Of a stretch of 30,670 nt of DNA, positions 19,477 to 28,245 are shown piece after piece. The notes under the pieces are model-generated. The model was not told where the DNA came from. It saw only the letters and a program-made list of their open reading frames with translations, and did not search any database. The stretch is taken from contig JALQUQ010000001.1 of the NCBI GenBank assembly GCA_023263735.1, forward strand, positions 1 to 30,670, given 5' to 3'. The stretch's first letter is position 1; each line of letters opens with the position of its first letter. A program made the position numbers and the translations under genes. The DNA comes from Paracoccaceae bacterium (GTDB lineage Bacteria; Pseudomonadota; Alphaproteobacteria; Rhodobacterales; Rhodobacteraceae).

Positions 19477-21033
19477 ATGGAACAGCGACATACAGAGACG
19501 GGTAAAGGCAAGGCCATCGTCATCGGCGCGGGGCTTGGCGGCCTTGCCGCCGCGATGCGTCTGGGGGCAAAGGGTTGGCAGGTCACGGTGCTGGACCGGC
19601 TGGACCGGCCGGGCGGGCGTGGATCGTCGATCACCCAAGGCGGGCACCGCTTTGACCTTGGCCCCACCATCGTCACCGTGCCGCAGGGGCTGCGCGATCT
19701 GTGGTCGGCCTGCGGGCGCGACTTCGACCGCGATGTGTCGCTGGTCCCGATGGACCCCTTCTATGAAATCCGCTTCAACGATGGCGAAACCTTCACCGCG
19801 CGTCAGGATGACGCCGCCATGCAGGCCGAGGTCGCCCGCATCAGCCCGCGCGACGTGCCGGGCTACAACCGTTTCCTGAAAGACAGCGAGGCGCGCTACC
19901 GCTTCGGCTACGAAGACCTTGGCAAGCGCCCCATGGACAGGCTGTGGGAGACGATCAAGGTTCTGCCGCGTTTCGCCGCCCTGCGCGCCGACCGGTCGGT
20001 CTATGGCCATGCGGCGGCGCGGGTGCGCGATGAACATCTGCGCTTTGCGCTGTCCTTCCACCCGCTGTTCATTGGCGGCGATCCGTTCAACGTGACGTCG
20101 ATGTATATCCTCGTCAGCCACCTCGAAAAGGCCTTCGGCGTGCATTACGCGATGGGCGGGGTGCAGGCGATCGCGCAGGCCATGGCGCGGGTCGTCGAAA
20201 GGCAGGGCGGATCGGTGCGGCTGGGGGTGGAGGTGGATGAGCTTCTGCTGTCCCAAGGCCGCGCTGCCGGAGTGCGGCTGCTCGATGGCGAGGAATTGTC
20301 GGCCGAGGTGGTCGTTTCCAACGCCGATGCGGGCCATACCTATGACCGGCTGATGCGCAACCATCCCCGCAAACGCTGGACCTCGGCCAAGCTCGCCCGG
20401 TCGCGCTGGTCGATGGGGCTTTATGTCTGGTATTTAGGGACCAAGGGGACCAAGGCGAAATGGCGCGACGTGGGGCATCACTCCATCCTCGTCGGTCCCC
20501 GCTACCGCGACCATATCCGTGACATCTTCCTGCGCGGGCGGCTGGCGGATGACATGAGCCTCTATGTCCACCGTCCCAGCGTGACCGACCCCTCTTGCGC
20601 GCCCGATGGCGACGACACCTTCTACGCGCTCGCCCCCGTGCCGCATCTGGGGTTGGACAAGGCGACGGATTGGCAGGCGGAATCCGAACCCTTCCGCGCC
20701 AAGATGCTGAAAGTGCTGGAGGATCGGCTGCTGCCCGGCCTGTCCGACCACATCACCGAAAGCTTGGTCTTCACCCCCGAAACCTTTCGTGACCGCTACC
20801 TGTCGCCCTATGGGTCGGGCTTTTCCATTGAACCGCGCATCCTGCAATCGGCGTGGTTCCGTCCGCATAACCGGAGCGAGGAAGTGCCGGGCCTCTATCT
20901 GGCCGGTGCCGGCACCCACCCCGGTGCAGGCGTGCCCGGCGTGATCGGCAGCGCCGAGGTGCTGGCCCAGCAAGTCCCCGACGCCCCGCCGCGCGCCGCC
21001 GTCCCGCGCCCCTTGCCCTTGGCCGCCGAATGA
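19477..21033 (+). CDS. crtI: Phytoene desaturase
   Basis: Introduces successive double bonds into phytoene; Rhodobacter-type enzymes mainly make neurosporene. The product is 518 residues, the normal length. The FAD motif VIGAGLGGLAAAMRLGAKGW begins at residue 15. HRFDLGPTIVTVP, SFHPLFIGGDPFNVTSMYIL and the C-terminal GLYLAGAGTHPGAGVPGVIG are family hallmarks. The presence of crtC, crtD, crtF and crtA supports a spheroidene pathway. The stop overlaps the crtB start (ATGA). The promoter is shared with divergent crtA and holds two PpsR boxes. Confidence 0.97.
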   Translation: MEQRHTETGKGKAIVIGAGLGGLAAAMRLGAKGWQVTVLDRLDRPGGRGSSITQGGHRFDLGPTIVTVPQGLRDLWSACGRDFDRDVSLVPMDPFYEIRFNDGETFTARQDDAAMQAEVARISPRDVPGYNRFLKDSEARYRFGYEDLGKRPMDRLWETIKVLPRFAALRADRSVYGHAAARVRDEHLRFALSFHPLFIGGDPFNVTSMYILVSHLEKAFGVHYAMGGVQAIAQAMARVVERQGGSVRLGVEVDELLLSQGRAAGVRLLDGEELSAEVVVSNADAGHTYDRLMRNHPRKRWTSAKLARSRWSMGLYVWYLGTKGTKAKWRDVGHHSILVGPRYRDHIRDIFLRGRLADDMSLYVHRPSVTDPSCAPDGDDTFYALAPVPHLGLDKATDWQAESEPFRAKMLKVLEDRLLPGLSDHITESLVFTPETFRDRYLSPYGSGFSIEPRILQSAWFRPHNRSEEVPGLYLAGAGTHPGAGVPGVIGSAEVLAQQVPDAPPRAAVPRPLPLAAE

Positions 21034-22046
21034 GCGCGGGCATGATCCCTGCGTCCGACCTCGCGGCCTGCCGCGAGATGATCCGCACCGGGTCACTCTC
21101 CTTCCACGCAGCCTCCAAGGCCTTGCCCGCACGCGTGCGCGATCCGGCGCTGGCGCTTTACGCCTTTTGCCGGGTGGCGGATGACGAGGTGGACGAAGGT
21201 GAGGACAAGATCGCCGCCGTCCTGCGCCTGCGCGACCGGCTGGATGCCATCTATCAGGGCCGCCCGCGCAATGCGCCGTCAGACCGCGCCTTTGCCGCCG
21301 TGGTGGCGGGGTTCGACATGCCGCGCGCCCTTCCCGAAGCGCTGCTGGAGGGGCTGGCCTGGGACAGCCTGGGCCGCCGCTATGCCAACCTGTCGGAGCT
21401 GAAGGATTATTCCGCCCGCGTGGCCGCGTCGGTCGGCGCGATGATGTGCGTCTTGATGCGGGTGCGCGACGGGGATGCCTTGGCGCGGGCCTGCGACCTT
21501 GGCCTTGCGATGCAACTGACCAACATCGCCCGCGACGTGGGCGAGGACGCGCGGGCCGGGCGGCTTTTCCTGCCGCTTGACTGGATGGCGGCGGCGGGGA
21601 TCGACGCGGACGTCTTCCTTCATGCGCCGACGGCCACGCCGGAAATCCGCGACATGACCGCCCGCCTGCTGGAAGAGGCAGAGGGGCTTTATTCCCGCGC
21701 GGCCACCGGCGTGCGTCGTCTGCCGATGGATTGCCGCTTGGCGATCCACACGGCGGGCCATGTCTATGCCGCGATCGGGACCGAGGTTGCGCGCGCGGGC
21801 TTTGACAGCGTCACCCGCCGCGCCCGCACCACCGCACGGCAAAAGCTGGGCTGGCTGGCGGTGTCGGCCCTGCAAACCGCCGCTCTCGCCGTGGCCCCGC
21901 AATCGGCGCGCTTGCACGCCCCCCCGGAACCCGAGGTCGCCTTTCTGGTTCAGGCGGCAGCGCGGGCACGCCCCGGCCCCGCGCGGTCAGAGGCGTTGCT
22001 TCGGGTGCTGGCCCAATTGGAAGCACGGGACAGGGGGATGATCTGA
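21030..22046 (+). CDS. crtB: Phytoene synthase
   Basis: Condenses two geranylgeranyl diphosphates to phytoene. The product is 338 residues. The two Asp-rich Mg-diphosphate motifs are visible: ALYAFCRVADDEVDEGED (DDEVD at 51-55) and TNIARDVGEDARAGR (DVGED at 169-173), together with RLFLPLDWM. The start overlaps the crtI stop by four bases. A 102-base gap then precedes tspO. Confidence 0.97.
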   Translation: MSAGMIPASDLAACREMIRTGSLSFHAASKALPARVRDPALALYAFCRVADDEVDEGEDKIAAVLRLRDRLDAIYQGRPRNAPSDRAFAAVVAGFDMPRALPEALLEGLAWDSLGRRYANLSELKDYSARVAASVGAMMCVLMRVRDGDALARACDLGLAMQLTNIARDVGEDARAGRLFLPLDWMAAAGIDADVFLHAPTATPEIRDMTARLLEEAEGLYSRAATGVRRLPMDCRLAIHTAGHVYAAIGTEVARAGFDSVTRRARTTARQKLGWLAVSALQTAALAVAPQSARLHAPPEPEVAFLVQAAARARPGPARSEALLRVLAQLEARDRGMI

Positions 22047-22148
22047 GGCGCATGATCTGACCCAAGGGGCGGGGTGCGCCGCTTTGTCCTTGGACATCCC
22101 CTCTCTGACCCCTATCTGAGGATGATGGGGCAGAGGGAATGTCGTCAC

Positions 22149-22631
22149 ATGTTGGATCAACCGCCGTTCTGGCTGCTGTTCGTCACCTTTCTGGCCGCCT
22201 GTTTCGGCGCCGGGGCGACCGGGGCGCTGTTTCCGCCCGGTGCGTGGTATGAGTCCTTGAAGAAACCAAGCTGGAACCCGCCGAACTGGCTGTTCCCCGT
22301 TGCCTGGACCACGCTTTACCTGTGCATGTCCGCCTCGGCCGCCCGGATTGCCGGAGGGATGACTGCGGCCGCAGGCCTTGCCTTGGCGATGTGGGGCGTG
22401 CAGATCGCGCTCAACACGCTCTGGACGCCGGTGTTCTTTGGCCTGCGCAAGATGCGGGCGGCCTTGGTGGTGCTGGTGCTGCTCTGGCTTTCGGTGGCGC
22501 TGACGATGGTGCTGTTCTGGCGCATCGACTGGCTCGCGGGGCTGCTGTTCCTGCCCTACCTCGCATGGGTCAGCGTGGCGTGCGCGCTGAACCTGCGGCT
22601 TTGGCAGTTGAACCCCGGCGCGTTTGCCTAG
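22149..22631 (+). CDS. tspO: Tryptophan-rich sensory protein TspO/MBR
   Basis: A 160-residue, five-helix membrane protein of the TspO/peripheral benzodiazepine receptor family, formerly called crtK in Rhodobacter. There it is an outer-membrane oxygen-responsive regulator of photosynthesis genes, acting through porphyrin-related signals. Conserved sequence includes KKPSWNPPNWLFPVAWTTLY, NTLWTPVFFGLRKM and the C-terminal FLPYLAWVSVACALNLRLWQ. ATG 22149 was chosen with AGAGGGA just upstream; an open frame extending to GTG 22074 adds sequence without family likeness. The TAG stop shares three of its bases with the CTAG tetranucleotide that also holds the opposing crtC stop. Confidence 0.95.
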   Translation: MLDQPPFWLLFVTFLAACFGAGATGALFPPGAWYESLKKPSWNPPNWLFPVAWTTLYLCMSASAARIAGGMTAAAGLALAMWGVQIALNTLWTPVFFGLRKMRAALVVLVLLWLSVALTMVLFWRIDWLAGLLFLPYLAWVSVACALNLRLWQLNPGAFA

Positions 22632-23461
22632 ACCGCCCCCGTCCAGCGCGGCACCCGCACCGCCAGCATGGGTTTCAGCACGGGCAGGCGGAAGCGGTCC
22701 AGATCCAGCGCCTCATGCATGCCAAGGGACGGCTCCCCGTCGATCCGTGTCTCGACCAAAGCGCGCGAATAGAACGGCGCATCGAGCAGGGATAACCGTT
22801 CCTTGGGCACCACCCCGGCATCGGCGCGCGACTCACGCCGCACCAACCAGCGGCTGCGCGCCATCCGTGTCAGCGGCGGCGGTTTGATCACCCGCGCGCC
22901 GCCCGCACGGTCAAATTCCGCGCCCAGTTGCAGGTGACTGCCATCCCGGCGCACGGCGTCATAGAAACAGACCGTCCGGTTGGCCTGCGGAAACCGCCCC
23001 CATGTCCAGAACCGGAAATCCTGCTCAAGCGGGCGCACCCCGGTGTTGCTGTCGAAATAGCCATGCCCCTCCCACCGGTGCCCGCCGCCCAGATCGACCG
23101 CGACATGCGACATCGGCGCGATGGGCCGCCAGCGATGCGCGCCATCCGGCGTCAGGTCATAGACCGCATCGGGCAGGGAAAGCGGGGTCAGCACGATCTC
23201 GCCCCGCACCGGGCCGACCATCGGCAGGGCCCCCCATTCGTTGACCGTGATCCGTAGGCTCCGCCCCGTCCAGTCGATCCGGCTTGGCCCTACACGAAAA
23301 CTGTTGCGGCTGCGGCTCAGCGCGGCGCGCCCCCGGTCGGTCATGGTGAAACGGCCGTTCAGACCCGAGGTCACCACATTGATGCAGCAGTTGTTTTCCG
23401 GGTCCCCCCGGCCTGACCAGTGATACCAAGGCGAAAACACCGACCCGATGAAGCCGATCAC
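22628..23461 (-). CDS. crtC: Hydroxyneurosporene synthase (carotenoid 1,2-hydratase)
   Basis: Adds water to the 1,2 double bond of neurosporene and related carotenes. From GTG at 23461 the product is 277 residues beginning VIGFIGSVFSPWYHWSGRGD, aligned to the annotated start of Rhodobacter CrtC, with GTGA overlapping the crtD stop. Other conserved stretches are NNCCINVVTSGLNGRFTMTD, FYDAVRRDGS and the C-terminal LDLDRFRLPVLKPMLAVRVP. The same frame, upstream inside crtD, still reads GPGGYAWWYIDAISTDG, which resembles the N-terminus of CrtC from other phototrophs. No ATG, GTG or TTG precedes this stretch within about 60 codons, so the true start may be non-standard or the N-terminus may have been lost from translation. 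Confidence 0.88.
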   Translation of the reverse strand: MIGFIGSVFSPWYHWSGRGDPENNCCINVVTSGLNGRFTMTDRGRAALSRSRNSFRVGPSRIDWTGRSLRITVNEWGALPMVGPVRGEIVLTPLSLPDAVYDLTPDGAHRWRPIAPMSHVAVDLGGGHRWEGHGYFDSNTGVRPLEQDFRFWTWGRFPQANRTVCFYDAVRRDGSHLQLGAEFDRAGGARVIKPPPLTRMARSRWLVRRESRADAGVVPKERLSLLDAPFYSRALVETRIDGEPSLGMHEALDLDRFRLPVLKPMLAVRVPRWTGAV

Positions 23462-25059
23462 CGAGACGGCTTTTGTCCCGTCGGTCGAGATGGCGTCGAT
23501 GTACCACCATGCATAGCCGCCGGGGCCGACGCGGATGCCGAAATCGGGCCCTTGCCCGGTGCCCGGGTCTGGGGCGCGGCTGTCGCTTGGGCCGCTTTCG
23601 CCCGATCCTCGGCCACCGCCGTCGCCGCGTGGCCCCCCGACATCAGCGCCATCGGCACCCCCGCGCCCGGATGCGCCCCCCCGCCCGCGAGGTAAAGCCC
23701 CGCCAGCGCCGTCCGGGCCGTCGGGCGCTGAAAGGCCGCCATCGTCGCCTCGGGCGATGCGCCGTAGATCGCCCCCGCCGATCCCGGATAGCGCCGCCCG
23801 AGGATCTGCGGCGTCAGCAGCGCCTCTGGCCCCGGCGGGGGAGAGAAGGTCAACCCCTGCGCCCGGAGCGCGGGAAAGGTTCGGGTCCGGCATAGGTCTT
23901 CCTCATCTTCGGGGGGCGGATGGCCGGCGGGGCCGTTCAGGATGATCTCGAACCGCTCGACCGGCGGCGGGGCGGTGCCCAACTCGCGGTCCTGCGCGCA
24001 GACATAAAGCGTAGGGGCCGTGGGCATTTGTCCCCGCGCGATGGGGCCGAATTCCTGCGCGGGGTCCGGGGTGAAAAACACGTTGTGATGCGCCAGCTCC
24101 ACCCCCTGCGGCTGGGCGGCGAAGGCCCAGACCCAGGCCGAGAGGCTGCGCTTGACGGGCTGGCCCTTGGGCAAGGGCAGATCGCCCAAGCGCCCCTCGG
24201 CCAGCGCCTGCGGGTCGCCGTTGAAGATGCAGGTGGTGCAGGGCAGGGTGCCGCCGCCTTCGACCTCGACCCCGGTGACATGGCCGCCTTGGCGCACGAT
24301 GCGGCGCGCGCGGGTGGCATAGCGGAACTCCACCCCCCGCGCCGCAGCGACGCGGGCGAGTGCGGCGGCAAGTCCGTGCATCCCTTGGCGGATCGCGAAA
24401 ATCCCCTGCGCCTCGACCCGCCAGATCAGCGACAGGACGGCGGGCGAATGGGCGGGACGGCCGCCGACATAGGTGGCGTAACGCCCGAAAAGCTGCACCA
24501 GACGCGGATCGCGGAAATGGCTTTTCAGCAGCGACTCAAGCGACCGCCCCGGCAGAAGCGCGGGCCAAAGCCGCGGTTGGTGCGCGGCCGCAAGCGCCAC
24601 CGGACCCCGCAGCGGCCGCGCCGCGCGCATCACGGGCGCGTCAAAGGCGGCCAATAAACCCGCTGACAGGCGATCAAAGCGGCGGAACCCCTCGGCCTCG
24701 CGCAGACCGGCAAAGGCGCGGATGGCGTCGAAATTGGCGTCAGGGTCGGGAAACAGGTCCAGCGGGCCGCTGCCCGGCCAGAAATGCCGGGCCAGCCGGG
24801 GCAGGGGGATCACATCCACCTCATCCGCCAGCCGGGTTCCACACAGGCGGAACAGGTCATCCGCCACAGCGGGCAGGGTCATCACCGTAGGTCCGGTATC
24901 GACCGGCCCGGCGGGCGAGGGTACCGCCCGCGCCTTGCCACCGGGGGCATCGGCCATCTCGACCACGGTGACGGCAAGACCAAGCGCGGACAGGCGGATG
25001 GCGGCGGCAAGCCCGCCCATCCCGGCCCCGATCACGACCGCCTTTTCTTTGCCCGCCAT
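23458..25059 (-). CDS. crtD: Hydroxyneurosporene desaturase (methoxyneurosporene dehydrogenase) with extended C-terminus
   Basis: C-3,4 desaturase of the spheroidene pathway. From ATG 25059 (MAGKEKAVVIGAGMGGLAAA) the product is 533 residues, against about 495 in Rhodobacter. The FAD motif GAGMGG lies at residues 10-15, and the C-terminal GLYLAGGGAHPGAGVPMALM is typical. After about residue 490 the sequence becomes a low-complexity Ala/Pro/Ser/Thr tail of some 43 residues, which overlaps in another frame the apparent N-terminal coding sequence of crtC. An alternative upstream ATG would add MHKGPF. AAGGGG lies six bases before the chosen ATG. Two PpsR boxes lie just upstream. Confidence 0.93.
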   Translation of the reverse strand: MAGKEKAVVIGAGMGGLAAAIRLSALGLAVTVVEMADAPGGKARAVPSPAGPVDTGPTVMTLPAVADDLFRLCGTRLADEVDVIPLPRLARHFWPGSGPLDLFPDPDANFDAIRAFAGLREAEGFRRFDRLSAGLLAAFDAPVMRAARPLRGPVALAAAHQPRLWPALLPGRSLESLLKSHFRDPRLVQLFGRYATYVGGRPAHSPAVLSLIWRVEAQGIFAIRQGMHGLAAALARVAAARGVEFRYATRARRIVRQGGHVTGVEVEGGGTLPCTTCIFNGDPQALAEGRLGDLPLPKGQPVKRSLSAWVWAFAAQPQGVELAHHNVFFTPDPAQEFGPIARGQMPTAPTLYVCAQDRELGTAPPPVERFEIILNGPAGHPPPEDEEDLCRTRTFPALRAQGLTFSPPPGPEALLTPQILGRRYPGSAGAIYGASPEATMAAFQRPTARTALAGLYLAGGGAHPGAGVPMALMSGGHAATAVAEDRAKAAQATAAPQTRAPGKGPISASASAPAAMHGGTSTPSRPTGQKPSR

Positions 25060-25077
25060 AAACGGCCCCTTATGCAT

Positions 25078-25095
25078 TGTAAGTTTCAAATTACA
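25078..25095. promoter_or_regulatory. PpsR/CrtJ box between crtD and crtE (crtD side)
   Basis: TGTaagtttcaaattACA is a perfect TGT-N12-ACA with TGTAA/TTACA arms, 19 bases upstream of the crtD ATG. It starts 24 bases from the next box. Confidence 0.87.
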
Positions 25096-25101
25096 CCGTG
25101 A

Positions 25102-25119
25102 TGTAAGTTTAAGTTTACA
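25102..25119. promoter_or_regulatory. PpsR/CrtJ box between crtD and crtE (crtE side)
   Basis: TGTaagtttaagtttACA is a perfect TGT-N12-ACA, 57 bases upstream of the crtE ATG. With the box at 25078-25095 it forms a close tandem pair separated by six bases, suited to cooperative binding. Confidence 0.87.
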
Positions 25120-25175
25120 CATTGCTGCACGAATGCCAAAGTGAATCGGACGGACCCAGCCGGAAAGGTGAAGCC

Positions 25176-26045
25176 ATGCCGTTGGACCAACGCATCGACG
25201 ATTCACTGGCCCGCGCTCTGGCGCTGGTGCAGGCGGCAGATGCGCCGCCGCTTCTGACCTCGGCCCTGCCCTATGCGGTCTTTCCCGGCGGGGCGCGCAT
25301 CCGCCCGACCATTCTGCTGTCCGTGGCCCGCGCCTGCGGTGACGACAAACCCGAGGTGAGCGAGGCCGCCGCCGCGGCGCTGGAGCTGATCCATTGCGCC
25401 AGCCTTGCCCATGACGACCTACCTGCCTTTGACAATGCCGATCTGCGCCGGGGCAAGCCCAGCCTGCACCGGGCCTATAGCGAACCTTTGGCCGTTCTGG
25501 CGGGCGACAGTCTGATCGTTCTGGCCTTTCAGACCCTATCCGCCGTGGGCATGGTCGCGCCGGAACGGGTGATGGCGCTGATCACGACGCTTGCCACCCG
25601 CACCGGGGCGGCGCAAGGTATCTGCGCCGGGCAGGCCTGGGAATCCGAACCGCAAGTCGACCTGCGCGCCTATCATCGCGCCAAGACCGGGGCGCTGTTC
25701 ATCGCCGCAACGCAGATGGGGGCGATCTCGGCAGGTCATGAGCCGGAGCCTTGGGAAGACCTCGGCACCCTGATCGGCGATGCGTTCCAGGTCGCGGATG
25801 ACCTGAAGGACGCGCTTTCGCCCGCTGATCTGGCGGGCAAGCCGATGGGGCAGGATGCGGCGCTGGAGCGTCCTTCTGCCGTTCGGTCGATGGGAATCGA
25901 GGGCGCGCAGAAACATCTGAAGGACATCCTCTCGGGCGCCATCGCCTCGATCCCGCATTGCCCCGGCGAGGCGGACCTGGCAAAGATGGTGCTTGGCACG
26001 GCGCGGCGGTTGATGGACATCCCGACCGCCGCTGCCCGTGGCTGA
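25176..26045 (+). CDS. crtE: Geranylgeranyl diphosphate synthase
   Basis: Makes the C20 precursor for both carotenoids and the bacteriochlorophyll tail. The product is 289 residues, equal to the Rhodobacter enzyme. The first Asp-rich motif is in [20 protein letters not shown] (DDLPAFD at 80-86) and the second is [10 protein letters not shown] (DDLKD at 208-212). [18 protein letters not shown] and [19 protein letters not shown] are also conserved. ATG 25176 ([14 protein letters not shown]) fits the family start and has GGAAAGG upstream; the open frame beyond it is promoter sequence. Confidence 0.97.
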   Translation: MPLDQRIDDSLARALALVQAADAPPLLTSALPYAVFPGGARIRPTILLSVARACGDDKPEVSEAAAAALELIHCASLAHDDLPAFDNADLRRGKPSLHRAYSEPLAVLAGDSLIVLAFQTLSAVGMVAPERVMALITTLATRTGAAQGICAGQAWESEPQVDLRAYHRAKTGALFIAATQMGAISAGHEPEPWEDLGTLIGDAFQVADDLKDALSPADLAGKPMGQDAALERPSAVRSMGIEGAQKHLKDILSGAIASIPHCPGEADLAKMVLGTARRLMDIPTAAARG

Positions 26046-26046
26046 C

Positions 26047-27147
26047 ATGATCGTCGCGGCCACCCCCGCGCCCCGCCGCACGCCGGGGCTGCTCACCCGG
26101 TTGGCGCTCTCGCGGCGTTTTCACGCCTTGGCCGAACGGCTGCCCTTCATCCGCGCCCATGCAAGGGCCGAAGGGCGGGCTCTGTTTGACATTGTCGGGG
26201 GCTTTGTCCAGTCACAAGCGCTGCTGGCGCTGGTCGAATTGCGCCTGTTGCACCGCCTGTCCGAATCATCATGGCCTCTGGCCGACCTTGCCCGTGCCGC
26301 CGATCTGCCCGAACCGCGCCTTGCCGTGCTGTTGCAGGCCGGGGCGGCGTTGCGGCTGGTCCGGCACAAGCGCGGTCTTTGGCATCTGACCCCGCGCGGC
26401 GCGGCCTTCCTGACCGTGCCGGGGCTCGAGGCGATGGTGCGCCATCACCCGGTCCTCTATCGCGACCTGTCCGACCCCGTGGCCTTTTTCAAGGGTGAGA
26501 CCGCGCCGGAACTGGCAGGATTCTGGCCCTATGTCTTTGGCGCGCTGAAGGAACAGGATGCGGGGCTGGCCGCGCGCTATTCCGCGCTGATGGCTGACAG
26601 TCAGGGTCTGGTGGCCGAGGATACGTTGAAACAGGTCGATCTGTCCGATCGTCAGCATCTGATGGATGTGGGTGGCGGCACCGGGCGCTTCCTGTCCGCC
26701 GTCGCCGCGCGCTACCCCGCGCTGCGGCTGACGCTGTTCGACCTGCCGCAGGTCGTCGCCGGAGCTGATCCGCGCCTGTCGCGCCTGACCGTCGCGCCCG
26801 GCAGTTTCCGCGACGGGCCGCTGCCCGAAGGGCGCGATGCGATATCGCTTGTGCGTGTGCTTTACGATCATGCGGACGCGCAAGTTGACACATTGCTTGC
26901 AAAAACCTTCGCCGCGCTGCCTGCGGGCGGGCGTCTTGTGGTGTCGGAGCCGATGTCGGGCGGGGATCGCCCGGATCCGGCGACGGATGTGTATTTCGCG
27001 ATTTACACCCTTGCCATGCAGACCGGGCGGACGCGATCGGCGGCGGACATCGCGCAACGCCTTGCGAAAGTTGGTTTTTCCGTTGATCCGCCGCGTGCGG
27101 CGCCGCGTCCCTTCATCACCTCGGTCGTGACGGCGCGTCGGGCGTGA
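26047..27147 (+). CDS. crtF: Demethylspheroidene O-methyltransferase
   Basis: SAM-dependent methylation of the C1 hydroxyl group in the spheroidene pathway. The product is 366 residues from ATG 26047 ([11 protein letters not shown]). GTG 26038 is an in-frame alternative that would overlap crtE by eight bases and add three residues; neither has a clear ribosome-binding sequence. The N-terminal half is a winged-helix dimerisation domain ([20 protein letters not shown]). The SAM motif is [20 protein letters not shown], and later comes [20 protein letters not shown]. It is co-transcribed with crtE. Confidence 0.95.
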   Translation: MIVAATPAPRRTPGLLTRLALSRRFHALAERLPFIRAHARAEGRALFDIVGGFVQSQALLALVELRLLHRLSESSWPLADLARAADLPEPRLAVLLQAGAALRLVRHKRGLWHLTPRGAAFLTVPGLEAMVRHHPVLYRDLSDPVAFFKGETAPELAGFWPYVFGALKEQDAGLAARYSALMADSQGLVAEDTLKQVDLSDRQHLMDVGGGTGRFLSAVAARYPALRLTLFDLPQVVAGADPRLSRLTVAPGSFRDGPLPEGRDAISLVRVLYDHADAQVDTLLAKTFAALPAGGRLVVSEPMSGGDRPDPATDVYFAIYTLAMQTGRTRSAADIAQRLAKVGFSVDPPRAAPRPFITSVVTARRA

Positions 27148-27157
27148 CCCGCGCGAC

Positions 27158-27180
27158 AAGGGGCGCAACGCGCTTTTTTC
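27158..27180 (+). terminator. Weak terminator-like hairpin after crtF
   Basis: The RNA could fold AAGGGGCGC-aac-GCGCUUUUU, nine pairs of which three are G-U, with a run of six T. It lies 10 bases after the crtF stop. It would reduce rather than abolish read-through into bchC; in Rhodobacter crtEF and bchCXYZ are linked in a superoperon. Confidence 0.4.
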
Positions 27181-27199
27181 AACTCTGTTCCCAAGAAAG

Positions 27200-27217
27200 T
27201 GTCTAATAAGTTTGACA
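27200..27217. promoter_or_regulatory. PpsR/CrtJ box upstream of bchC (distal)
   Basis: TGTctaataagtttgACA is a perfect TGT-N12-ACA, starting 26 bases before the second bchC box. Confidence 0.87.
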
Positions 27218-27225
27218 GAACGGTG

Positions 27226-27243
27226 TGTAAGTCTAAACTTACA
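27226..27243. promoter_or_regulatory. PpsR/CrtJ box upstream of bchC (proximal)
   Basis: TGTaagtctaaacttACA is a perfect TGT-N12-ACA and is the centre of a perfect 20-base dyad, GTGTAAGT-ctaa-ACTTACAC (27225-27244). It is the most symmetrical box in the window and lies 57 bases before the bchC start. Confidence 0.88.
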
Positions 27244-27300
27244 CATAAGAGAATGGAGGCACTACCGACTCTGGTAGCGGCCCGAAACGGGGGAACGACG

Positions 27301-28245
27301 GTGCAGACGGCGGCAGTCATCATGTCGGGGGCAAAGAGCATCGCGCTGGGAACAGCCGCGTTGAAAGAGCCGTCCGTTGGCGATCTGGTCGTCGACATCC
27401 GCCATTCCGGCATCTCGACCGGGACGGAGAAACTCTTCTGGCTGGGCACCATGCCCGCCTTCCCCGGATCGGGCTATCCGCTGGTTCCCGGCTATGAAAG
27501 CTTTGGCGAGGTGGTCGAGGCCGCGCCCGAAACCGGCTTCCGTCCGGGTGAGATGGTCTTTGTTCCCGGTGCCAATTGCTTTCAGGGCGATGTGCGGGGT
27601 CTCTTCGGCGGTGCCGCCGCCCGGCTGGTGACGCCCGCCACCCGTGTTGCGCGTCTGGATGCCGGGGTGGGGGCGCAAGGGGCGCTGCTGGCCTTGGCCG
27701 CCACCGCCCGCCATGCCATCGCCGGTTTTGACTGCGCGCTGCCCGACCTGATCATCGGTCACGGCACGCTGGGCCGCCTGCTGGCTCGCCTGACGCTCGC
27801 CGCCGGGGCGCCCGCGCCCACGGTGTGGGAGGTGAACCCCGCCCGCCGCGCCGGAGCCGTGGGATACGAGGTGTTGGATCCCGACACCGACCCCCGCCGC
27901 GACTATCGCGCAATCTATGACGCCTCGGGGGCGCCGGGCCTTCTCGATACCCTGATCCCGCGCCTGCAAAAGGGTGGCGAGGTGGTGCTTTGCGGTTTCT
28001 ACACCCAACCCGTCAATTTCGCCTTCGTCCCCGCCTTCATGAAGGAGATGCGTTTGCGCATCGCCGCCGAATGGCAGCCGTCGGACTTGACCGCGACGCG
28101 GGCGCTGATCGAATCCGGTGCCCTGTCGCTGGACGGGTTGATCACCCACCGCCGCCCCGGCGCGCAGGCGGCCGACGCCTATCAGACTGCCTTCGAAGAC
28201 CCCGATTGCCTGAAAATGATCCTTGATTGGAGTGACGCCGCATGA
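27301..28245 (+). CDS. bchC: 3-hydroxyethyl bacteriochlorophyllide a dehydrogenase
   Basis: Oxidises the 3-hydroxyethyl group to acetyl, giving bacteriochlorophyllide a. The product is 314 residues, the Rhodobacter length, of the medium-chain dehydrogenase type. [20 protein letters not shown] and [20 protein letters not shown] are conserved, and [15 protein letters not shown] is the nucleotide-binding region. The start is GTG at 27301, preceded by GGGGGAA; an in-frame ATG at 27253 would add 16 residues that the family lacks. A small hairpin, CTACC (27262-27266) with GGTAG (27273-27277), lies in the leader. Two PpsR boxes precede it. The stop overlaps bchX (ATGA). Confidence 0.95.
   Translation: MQTAAVIMSGAKSIALGTAALKEPSVGDLVVDIRHSGISTGTEKLFWLGTMPAFPGSGYPLVPGYESFGEVVEAAPETGFRPGEMVFVPGANCFQGDVRGLFGGAAARLVTPATRVARLDAGVGAQGALLALAATARHAIAGFDCALPDLIIGHGTLGRLLARLTLAAGAPAPTVWEVNPARRAGAVGYEVLDPDTDPRRDYRAIYDASGAPGLLDTLIPRLQKGGEVVLCGFYTQPVNFAFVPAFMKEMRLRIAAEWQPSDLTATRALIESGALSLDGLITHRRPGAQAADAYQTAFEDPDCLKMILDWSDAA

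Noticed and set aside
22075..22125. Imperfect hairpin around CCAAGG/CCTTGG between crtB and tspO
   Set aside because: Pairing is interrupted and no T-run follows, so I do not call it a terminator.
22074..22148. N-terminal extension of TspO from GTG 22074
   Set aside because: TspO proteins start near MLDQPPFWLLF; the extension has no signal peptide or family likeness.
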